Source: Microgenomates group bacterium GW2011_GWC1_46_15 | GTDB taxonomy: Bacteria; Patescibacteria; Microgenomatia; UBA1400; UBA12028 | Length of the DNA: 64,000 nt | Assembly (NCBI GenBank): GCA_001002285.1 | Contig: LCLX01000003.1 | Span: 83,141-147,140, forward strand | Reading direction: 5' to 3' | Part shown: positions 58,299 to 64,000 of the stretch, in pieces | Layout of the letters: every line of letters starts with the position of its first letter | Numbering within the stretch: position 1 is the stretch's first letter | Notes under the pieces: model-generated | What the model saw: the letters and a program-made list of their open reading frames with translations, nothing else | Database searches by the model: none | What the model was told of the DNA's origin: nothing | Translations under genes and position numbers: made by a program

Positions 58299-59930
58299 TT
58301 ACATCATTCCCATATCACCCGCACTTGCGCCCATGCCGCCGGCCTTCTTGTCTTCTTTAACATCAGTAATCAATGCGCGCGTGGTAAGAATCATACCCGC
58401 AACGCTTGCCGCATTCCGCAGCGCGTGCTTCGCAACTTTGGCGGGATCAATCACGCCCTGCTTGAGCATGTCACCAAACTCGAGCGTGAGCGCGTTAAAT
58501 CCATATGCAGAAACTTCGCTCTTCATCACTTCGTGGACAACCCATCCGCCGTCTGCTCCCGAGTTTTCGGCGAGCTTACGGACCGGCATCGCGAGCGCTT
58601 CGTGGACGATTTTGATACCCGCGGTCACATCTTCATCTTTATTTTTTAATGCGTTGAGTACCTTGCGCGCGCGCAAGTATGTGACTCCGCCACCCGGGAT
58701 GACACCCTCTTCAATCGCAGCTCTGGTTGCTTCTTTCGCGTCTTTCACACGTTCCTGCAATTCCTTCAACTCTACTTCTGTCGCAGCGCCAACTTTGATC
58801 ACAGCAACACCACCGGACAACTTCGCCAACCGCTCCTGCAGTTTTTCCTTGTCAAACTCGGAGGTTGATTGATCCATCTGCTTTTTGATTTGAGCAATGC
58901 GGCCGTCAATGTCGGTTTTTTTGCCTTTACCGCCAACAATTGTGGTCATATCCTTTGTTGAACGGACAGAGTTTGCGCGGCCACAGTCCGCCGGTGTTAC
59001 AGACTCTAGCTTACGGCCAGTGTCAGCTGAGATGAACTCTCCGCCCGTTAATACCGCGATGTCCTGCAACATTTCTTTGCGGCGGTCACCAAATCCAGGT
59101 GCTTTGACGGCTAACACGTTAAATACGCCACGGAGCTTGTTCACGACGAGTGTAGAAAGCGCCTCGCCATCAACATCGTCAGCAATCAACACAAGATTTT
59201 TGGACACCTTCATGAGTTTTTCTAAAAACGGAAGTAAATCTTGAATTGCACTGATTTTTTGATCGGTAATCAATATATACGGATCCTCGAGCAGGGCTTC
59301 CATACTATCCGCGTTTGTTACAAAGTATGCCGAAACATATCCCTTATCAAACGCCATACCCTCGGTGTGTTCGATCTCAATCTCCATACTCTTGCCTTCT
59401 TCGACTTCAACAACACCGTCTTTGCCTACAAGTTTGAGTGCCTCAGCAATTTTCTTTCCAATCACTTCGTTTTGCGCGGAAATTGTTGCAACTTTTACCC
59501 AATCCTCTTGCTTGACCGGCTTGGCGAGCTTACTGATCTCGGCAACCACAGCATCCACCGCCAGATCAATCCCTTTTTTAATCATCATTGGATTGGCGCC
59601 GGCTGCGATATTTTTAATACCCATCGCGGTAATGTGATGTGCGAGGAGCGTTGCTGTTGTGGTTCCATCACCTGCAACATCGTTTGTTTTAGAGGCCGCC
59701 TCTTTGACAAGCTGGGCACCCATGTTTTCGTATGGATCTTCCAAGTTGATCTCTTTGGCAACACTGACGCCGTCGTGCAGTACGGCCGGCGCGCCCCAAG
59801 ACTTATCAATCGCAACGTTGCCACCGCGTGGACCGAGCGTTGTTACAACTGCTTGAGAAAGTTTTTCAATGCCTGCAAGCATTTTTTGCTGAGCATCATT
59901 GTTAAAAATCATCTGTTTTGCTGTTGCCAT
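58299..59930 (-). CDS. groEL: Chaperonin GroEL
   Basis: The 543-residue chaperonin starts MATAKQMIFNNDAQQKML and has LGPRGGNVAIDKSWG, VAGDGTTTATLLAHHI, AVKAPGFGDRRKEML and EEGVIPGGGVTYLRA, and ends in a Gly/Met-rich tail (GGMGASAGDMGMM). It folds proteins with a GroES lid. AGGAGG precedes the ATG, 10 bp after the groES stop. Confidence 0.97.
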   Translation of the reverse strand: MATAKQMIFNNDAQQKMLAGIEKLSQAVVTTLGPRGGNVAIDKSWGAPAVLHDGVSVAKEINLEDPYENMGAQLVKEAASKTNDVAGDGTTTATLLAHHITAMGIKNIAAGANPMMIKKGIDLAVDAVVAEISKLAKPVKQEDWVKVATISAQNEVIGKKIAEALKLVGKDGVVEVEEGKSMEIEIEHTEGMAFDKGYVSAYFVTNADSMEALLEDPYILITDQKISAIQDLLPFLEKLMKVSKNLVLIADDVDGEALSTLVVNKLRGVFNVLAVKAPGFGDRRKEMLQDIAVLTGGEFISADTGRKLESVTPADCGRANSVRSTKDMTTIVGGKGKKTDIDGRIAQIKKQMDQSTSEFDKEKLQERLAKLSGGVAVIKVGAATEVELKELQERVKDAKEATRAAIEEGVIPGGGVTYLRARKVLNALKNKDEDVTAGIKIVHEALAMPVRKLAENSGADGGWVVHEVMKSEVSAYGFNALTLEFGDMLKQGVIDPAKVAKHALRNAASVAGMILTTRALITDVKEDKKAGGMGASAGDMGMM

Positions 59931-59939
59931 AGGTCCTCC

Positions 59940-60245
59940 TTAAATCTTTTTTCTAAATTCTGGGTCGTTTGCTAGATTTGATGCAAGATCGCGAAGGCTT
60001 TTTGTGTCAGGATATTTCTCCACTACCGCTAAAATATCTTCAAACTTTAAGAACTGGTACTCGGTGGCACCAATCTTGACATCATTTCCGCCCCACTTTT
60101 TATACACCACCATGTTTCCTTTTTTTGCCGGCGATTTAATCGTCGCGCCGTGCTCTGTAACCCAGTCCGCGCCAACCGCGAGAACTGTTCCATATTGAGG
60201 CTTTTCATCATGAGAGTCTGGAAGATAAATACCACTGGAGGTCTG
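59940..60245 (-). pseudogene. groES: groES lacking its first ~20 codons
   Basis: From 60245 the frame reads QTQTSSGIYLPDSHDEKPQY, then GTVLAVG, GNMVVYKKWGG and YQFLKFEDILAVVE, matching GroES from about residue 21 onward, with an extra C-terminal segment of about 25 residues (KYPDTKSLRDLASNLANDPE). Upstream, the frame hits TAG at 60260-60258 and no ATG, GTG or TTG lies between. The segment that should hold the ribosome site and MKIKPL..DRV start is absent, and the promoter abuts the remainder. It is either a deletion or an assembly collapse. Confidence 0.75.
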
Positions 60246-60251
60246 CGTTTG

Positions 60252-60278
60252 TTTGCACTACTATACTCAAAGTGCTAA
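60252..60278. promoter_or_regulatory. CIRCE-like operator (HrcA site)
   Basis: TTTGCACTA and AAGTGCTAA are separated by 9 bp, matching CIRCE (TTAGCACTC-N9-GAGTGCTAA) at 15 of 18 positions. hrcA is not in the window. Confidence 0.85.
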
Positions 60279-60288
60279 TTTTTGTCAA
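60260..60288 (-). promoter_or_regulatory. groESL promoter
   Basis: On the minus strand TTGACA (60288-60283) and TATAGT (60265-60260) have a 17-bp spacer, and the CIRCE palindrome overlaps the -10 and spacer. Transcription would begin near 60253, only some 8 nt before the retained groES coding sequence. Confidence 0.85.
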
Positions 60289-60317
60289 TACTCGGCAGGA
60301 AACGTCTTGACTCTGTA

Positions 60318-60941
60318 TTACTCGCGCGGTTTCTCTTCTCCACTCTTGAACACACTAAAAATCGACCGCTCGGAACCGACCTCTTTCACCAACTTTACCT
60401 CTGAAAGCAGCACTCCTTCGCACAACAGTCCTTTATCTTGAAACTGCGCGTTTAGCTCTTCTTTGAGCTTGCGTTCGAGTTCCGTACGCTTAGCCGTAAT
60501 TTCATCCAATCGAAGCTCGGAAAACGTTGCAGAGATGCGGGAGCGGGAAATCGGGCGAACAATCTTGGAAACAAAGTGCTCACCGATATTTTCCCAAAGC
60601 TCCGGCGCATTTCTCTTGTCTATACGGAATAAAATTGAGGCCTCAACGGTGATGCTTTTATTATCAAGCGTGGTTGTTCGAATCGGCTCGTCGCCAAGTG
60701 CTTCAGAGTTTGTCGCAATGCTGAACCCTTTGCGGATGGTGTACTCGAGGATTTGCGCGTTAAATAGCTTAGCAATCTGCCAGAATGGAATCTTGAGGTG
60801 AAGGCCTGGCCCCCAGACGCGGTTAAGCACCCCACGGCCACGGTCGTAGACACAGGCGATGTGCCCAGGGGGGACAGAAATAAAGAAGCCTCCAACGACT
60901 TCATCAACTAAAAAACCGACTACAAGGCGGTCAAATTCCAT
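60318..60941 (-). CDS. SPFH/Band 7 domain protein
   Basis: The 207-residue protein has a weak hydrophobic N-terminus and an SPFH domain (VPPGHIACVYDRGRGVL, GPGLHLKIPFWQ, VEASILFRIDKRNAPELWENI), ending in a short helical part with KRTELERKLKEELNAQF. Family members scaffold membrane microdomains or regulate proteases. It is shorter than typical stomatins. The start ATG at 60941 lies close to the stop of the interrupted small gene upstream. Confidence 0.85.
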   Translation of the reverse strand: MEFDRLVVGFLVDEVVGGFFISVPPGHIACVYDRGRGVLNRVWGPGLHLKIPFWQIAKLFNAQILEYTIRKGFSIATNSEALGDEPIRTTTLDNKSITVEASILFRIDKRNAPELWENIGEHFVSKIVRPISRSRISATFSELRLDEITAKRTELERKLKEELNAQFQDKGLLCEGVLLSEVKLVKEVGSERSIFSVFKSGEEKPRE

Positions 60942-60957
60942 ACCCGCCTATTGTACA

Positions 60958-61281
60958 CTATTCATCATAATGAGGAAGAATGTCCCATTGGTACTCGTAA
61001 AAAGTCAGCCACCCCATTGGTCCTGATTGCTTCATGACTTCAATGATTGCGGCATTTACCGCATCTAAAACGGCAACATCATATCTTATTGTTTCTTCTT
61101 TTGAAGAAAGCGCTCCATCAGCAAGAAATCGCTGAAATGTAAGTTCTCACACCCCATCTTTTACTTCATCACTTATTATCTGGATTACATCCGTAACTGA
61201 AACCTTACTCTCGGGAGTTCTGTCGCCATCATACAGAACGTAAAATCCTCCCACTGCGACTTCTGCTGAGATATGTGACAT
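60958..61281 (-). pseudogene. Small gene interrupted by an in-frame TGA
   Basis: The ATG at 61281 has GGAGGAG upstream. The frame gives 44 codons (MSHISAEVAVGGFYVLYDGD ... DEVKDGV), TGA at 61149-61147, then 62 more codons in the same frame (ELTFQRFLADGALSSKEETI ... WDILPHYDE) ending in TAG. The two parts read as one soluble protein of 107 codons. The family is unrecognised. TGA is used normally elsewhere (tktN), so recoding is unlikely. Confidence 0.6.
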
Positions 61282-61336
61282 TTCTCCTCCTTTTTTCCTG
61301 AATTCTACGCCGATTCTATCAAAAAATGTGAATAAA

Positions 61337-62143
61337 TCAAACTATTTCTCTGTTGTGTGGAATTTGGGGACTTGAGAGTGTTTGTTCCGTCGAAATAGGC
61401 GCCGCTGGTGCGACCATGTGTTCTTCTCTACCCAACCTCTTCAACAGCCTCTGTGCTATACGCATCAGCTTAAATCCAATACTGAAACAGAGTGTTGTAA
61501 TGACAAATAATTTTTTTCCGGCGGGCAAAAACATAAACACGGCAAACGAAACGACGGGCAACGTAAGTTCCAACCGCACAACGTCGCTCCGAGCGATTTT
61601 ATATGGCGAAGAAAAAATATAGAGCGTCTCAAGAATAGCGATTAATGCTGACTGAAGAAGATTGAGTACAATGTGCGGGTGTGTTAAATCAAATTTTCCA
61701 AGAAATACCAAGTTGAACGGTTGATGAACTTTTGGCATCCATGAATAAATCAGGTGAAGATCTTCACCTGGCAACCCTTTTGCAAAGATGCGCCACAACA
61801 TGAGCGCGATGATAATCTGAATAACAAGCGTTGTGATTTCCGAAAATACGATGCGGTGATTTTTGTTCAGAATCTTTTTTATTTCCCTCTGCAGCATAAT
61901 GGGTTGAGCGGCATATTGAGCCTCGAGTTCTTTAATTTTTTCACCAATCTCGTGGCGTTCTTTTTCTGACCGCTCACCCGACAATGTAAGGGGAAGGAGT
62001 AAAACGCGAATCACGAGCGTAAATATGATGACGGCAACCCCCATGTCGGCACCGCCACGCGGAAACAATCCAAGAAACCAATAAATTCCAACAAGAATGT
62101 TTAGGAATGGCTGATAGATGAGAAGGGTAAAAAAATGTTCCAT
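61337..62143 (-). CDS. YidC/Oxa1-family membrane insertase
   Basis: The 268-residue protein has five hydrophobic segments. VIIFTLVIRVLLLPLTLSGE contains the conserved Arg of the insertase groove, and the following charged hairpin (EKIKELEAQYAAQ) is typical. The usual large periplasmic domain is absent, as in Gram-positive YidC. It inserts membrane proteins such as those encoded here. Confidence 0.88.
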   Translation of the reverse strand: MEHFFTLLIYQPFLNILVGIYWFLGLFPRGGADMGVAVIIFTLVIRVLLLPLTLSGERSEKERHEIGEKIKELEAQYAAQPIMLQREIKKILNKNHRIVFSEITTLVIQIIIALMLWRIFAKGLPGEDLHLIYSWMPKVHQPFNLVFLGKFDLTHPHIVLNLLQSALIAILETLYIFSSPYKIARSDVVRLELTLPVVSFAVFMFLPAGKKLFVITTLCFSIGFKLMRIAQRLLKRLGREEHMVAPAAPISTEQTLSSPQIPHNREIV

Positions 62144-62151
62144 AGAAAAAG

Positions 62152-62424
62152 TTATTCAAACTTGGAAAGTTTTTCTCCGTCCCAACGCATAACAGTGCTT
62201 TTTTGCATTTCGGGTCGCCGTGCATTGGCTTTCGCTTCTTCTTCTGTTATTTCTCCCGTTTTGATAAAAATATTCCCCCCAGGATGACCCATTTCGTCTC
62301 CCCAAAATCCTGCGTACAGTCCAGGTTTTACCCCATTTTTCCGCATGTAAGAGGCGTGCATTCCTTCTGCTCCTTTATCGGCAATTGCGTCTATGACTTG
62401 TTCAAATGGTTTTTGAGATGACAT
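62152..62424 (-). CDS. Small soluble protein of unknown function (90 aa)
   Basis: The protein has an alpha N-terminus (FEQVIDAIADKGAEGMHASY) and a Gly-rich middle (GVKPGLYAGFWGDEMGHPGG) followed by EITEEEAKANARRPEMQ. No domain is recognised and there is no signal peptide. It is 8 bp upstream of the insertase gene on the same strand. Confidence 0.6.
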   Translation of the reverse strand: MSSQKPFEQVIDAIADKGAEGMHASYMRKNGVKPGLYAGFWGDEMGHPGGNIFIKTGEITEEEAKANARRPEMQKSTVMRWDGEKLSKFE

Positions 62425-62451
62425 ATGTCCTTTCCTTTGTTTATATCTGGT

Positions 62452-62988
62452 TTATTGTAGAGTATGTTTGTTTTTTCGTCCACGTTGAATGATTTTTGTC
62501 GTTGAAATCTCCGGATTATATTCATGTACAACAATGAACTTCCCCCCAAACTTTTCGATAATCTTTTTCTTATTTTCCTGATACAAAGAATGTGATGACA
62601 CCGCATAAACATCGGGCTGAACATGCCAGATTAACTCTTCGTACCGCGTGGTGTTGTTGAAGTCTTGTGGTAAAACGAAAGCTTCATCAACATATGAAAG
62701 TTTTTTGATGTGGGAAAGTCGAATCTGCTCGTTTTCAACTGGCCGATCATCTCCCTTTAACTCCCGCGTGCGCGCGTCCGACTCAATCGCGACAACCAAA
62801 ATATCCCCCGCTTGTTTTGCTTTGCGCAAATAGGTGTTGTGTTCCTCGTGAAATAAGTCAAAAACTCCCGTAGCCAAAACAATACGTTTGCCTAATTTTT
62901 TTTGTACACGGACATGCTCAAGCATTTCTTTGATTGGAGGCGTTACGTACAACAATGATGGAGAAATGACATTAAAATCAGGCCGCAT
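62452..62988 (-). CDS. Cytidylyltransferase-like nucleotidyltransferase
   Basis: The 178-residue Rossmann-like protein has IVLATGVFDLFHEEHNTYLR, where the usual HxGH motif reads HEEH, and later blocks VAIESDARTRELKG, RLSHIKKLSYVDEAF and STTKIIQRG (ISSTKIR-like). Members join a nucleotide to a sugar or alcohol phosphate, for example RfaE or TagD type. The substrate is unknown. It overlaps the NTase gene by 11 bp. Confidence 0.8.
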   Translation of the reverse strand: MRPDFNVISPSLLYVTPPIKEMLEHVRVQKKLGKRIVLATGVFDLFHEEHNTYLRKAKQAGDILVVAIESDARTRELKGDDRPVENEQIRLSHIKKLSYVDEAFVLPQDFNNTTRYEELIWHVQPDVYAVSSHSLYQENKKKIIEKFGGKFIVVHEYNPEISTTKIIQRGRKNKHTLQ

Positions 62989-63844
62989 ATGTTTTGATTC
63001 TTTCTTTAAACTTTTTCATCACAATGCCCTTTGTATCTCTTGGATGAAAAAATGCAAATGACTGACCGATACGTTCACGCGTGCGGGTATGTCGCATGTG
63101 CCGTTGTTGTAACGCATACAATAATGCTTCGATTGGATTGGTGGTAAAAATCTTTTTGAGAGGAATTTGCGCACCACATTCCACTCTTTCCCAATCTGCA
63201 CCATTCGCAAGAAACGTTTTTACCCAACCATTTTCCGCCAAAAACCGCTGAGTAATATTTCTTCGATCAAACACCGGTTTTGCCTGCACAACTTCGTGCG
63301 CAGTATAAAGATTCCGATATATGGAAGGAATTGTGAGTGCGGTTTCATCGAGCCACAGGTTAAAACACCAGCGGTTGGATGTGTCGCGCAGTCTACGGCT
63401 TCGATATTTTCCAACCAATAAAGAAACAAGAATAACGATCGCTCGCGTGGTCCACAACCAGCCTTGTTGTGTAACGACCATCACATCAATATCGTCTTCT
63501 TCCTTCGCATTTTTTACCGCAACGCCACCGGTAACAAAAAGCGCTGAAATTGTCGGAATCCAACGTACCATTACAAGAAGGTTTGGAATTTCGCGCATTT
63601 TTTTTGCTGTTTCTTTGGCGCGTGCGGTGCGGAGAGAAAAAAGCGTTGTGCGACCCGGGAGACAAACAAATGTCCCCTGTTTTTGCACACCACGGAGACT
63701 ACGAAGCGCCTCATCAAACTCTGCCCTCTTCATTTTTTTTGAGCTCATGAGAAACCGCCATACTTCGTCACGCGATAACGCGCAGTCAAATACGTCGGCA
63801 TAACAAAGCGTTTGAAGTATGGCCACAAAAAGAGAGGATGTCAT
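62978..63844 (-). CDS. Nucleotidyltransferase-fold protein
   Basis: The 288-residue protein has an N-terminal winged-helix-like region (DVFDCALSRDEVWRFLMSS), then LFVTGGVAVKNAKEEDDIDV, a minimal nucleotidyltransferase motif with DxD acidic residues. A hydrophobic segment (ATRAIVILVSLLVGKY) and a basic C-terminus follow. ATG 63844 lies 6 nt after a TACAAT box, so it is probably leaderless; ATG 63862 would add six residues. Confidence 0.7.
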   Translation of the reverse strand: MTSSLFVAILQTLCYADVFDCALSRDEVWRFLMSSKKMKRAEFDEALRSLRGVQKQGTFVCLPGRTTLFSLRTARAKETAKKMREIPNLLVMVRWIPTISALFVTGGVAVKNAKEEDDIDVMVVTQQGWLWTTRAIVILVSLLVGKYRSRRLRDTSNRWCFNLWLDETALTIPSIYRNLYTAHEVVQAKPVFDRRNITQRFLAENGWVKTFLANGADWERVECGAQIPLKKIFTTNPIEALLYALQQRHMRHTRTRERIGQSFAFFHPRDTKGIVMKKFKERIKTYAA

Positions 63845-63850
63845 CGACTT

Positions 63851-63856
63851 ATTGTA
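63851..63856 (-). promoter_or_regulatory. -10 box of the NTase gene, leaderless
   Basis: TACAAT on the minus strand ends 6 nt before ATG 63844. No strong -35 is seen. Confidence 0.45.
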
Positions 63857-63916
63857 ACTCAAAGAATGTGTTTAAATCGTTTTCGAAAAGTGATATTATG
63901 ATAGGGGCTAGTAAAC

Positions 63917-64000
63917 TTAAAGCGGACTTTCTCTCAGCTTTTTAAGCATTACTTTGTACATTTGTTTCCGATAATTCCATCTGAACTCAGATTCCTTCAA
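63917..64000 (-). CDS. C-terminal fragment, transposase-like (cut by window edge)
   Basis: The last 27 codons of a leftward gene read LKESEFRWNYRKQMYKVMLK and end in LRESPL. An EFRWN(Y/H)R ending is seen in IS1595-type transposases, so an insertion sequence may lie beyond the right edge. The fragment is too short to be sure, and no terminal repeat can be seen. Confidence 0.4.
   Translation of the reverse strand: MKESEFRWNYRKQMYKVMLKKLRESPL

Noticed and set aside
60047..60235. GTG-started 62-codon frame as a replacement for groES
   Set aside because: It is out of frame with clear GroES sequence and has no family resemblance.
13981..61149. Alternative genetic code, given in-frame TAG and TGA
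   Set aside because: TAG and TGA both terminate well-defined genes elsewhere (nrdJ copy 2 ends in TAG, tktN in TGA), and only one gene is affected for each codon.

Overview
The window looks like a chromosome segment of a Candidate Phyla Radiation (Patescibacteria) bacterium, most likely a Microgenomates-type lineage. This is inferred from gene content and was not tested by any search. The supporting traits are compact minus-strand operons, a transketolase split into two subunits, an archaeal-type ATP-dependent DNA ligase, three B12-dependent ribonucleotide reductases in a row, a VirD4-like ATPase, many Thr/Pro-rich surface proteins, several VapBC-type modules, and an initiator tRNA gene carrying a group I intron. 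The genetic code appears standard: TAA, TAG and TGA all end well-defined genes.

Layout. 1-3.7 kb: envelope genes (DUF192 protein, Lgt, two unknowns, an MFS-like transporter) and Pth. 3.8-6.4 kb: a glycosyltransferase and the ATP-dependent ligase. 6.4-9.4 kb: accessory genes (AbrB/PIN and RHH/PIN modules, a Fic protein). 9.4-13.1 kb: split transketolase, NAD(P)HX dehydratase and RecF. 13.3-15.6 kb: two small tandem paralogues and an ABC-2 exporter whose permease has an in-frame amber codon. 15.7-19.2 kb: LepA and MurJ. 19.4-24.2 kb: three surface proteins. 24.2-28.4 kb: tRNA-Ile(UAU), an AbrB-like protein, a VirD4-like ATPase and its partner, and a cobalamin adenosyltransferase. 28.5-31.7 kb: a Kazal-domain surface protein, Maf and secreted proteins. 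31.7-39.9 kb: an operon nrdR - nrdJ - nrdJ - NUDIX - MazG - nrdJ behind two NrdR-box-like sites. 40-49.2 kb: DUF5667 and CPBP proteins, a kinase, two class A PBPs flanking a GH18-like protein, and Cmk. 49.2-52.8 kb: sugar kinase, LOG protein, Rpe, RpiB, a cupredoxin and a MIP18-family protein. 52.9-56.3 kb: a redox cluster and a Xer recombinase. 56.4-58.3 kb: a DivIC/FtsB-like protein, the intron-bearing tRNA-fMet, a VapBC module, tRNA-Met and a candidate ncRNA. 58.3-64 kb: GroEL with a 5'-truncated groES behind a CIRCE operator, an SPFH protein, an interrupted small gene, YidC, two nucleotidyltransferase-like proteins, and a probable transposase end at the right edge.

How the parts fit. Transketolase, Rpe and RpiB supply a non-oxidative pentose phosphate route feeding ribose to nucleotides. 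The nrdJ operon, CobO, MazG, NUDIX and Maf form a deoxynucleotide supply and pool-cleaning set. Lgt, MurJ, the PBPs and YidC maintain an envelope that displays the surface proteins.

The strongest unusual signals are: the group I intron in tRNA-fMet; a roughly 67-nt hairpin element present twice with a conserved core and a compensating outer stem; a 20-bp intergenic motif in five copies; at least seven genes whose -10 box lies 6-7 nt from the ATG, implying leaderless mRNAs; and three damaged genes (groES 5' loss, permease amber, small gene opal).
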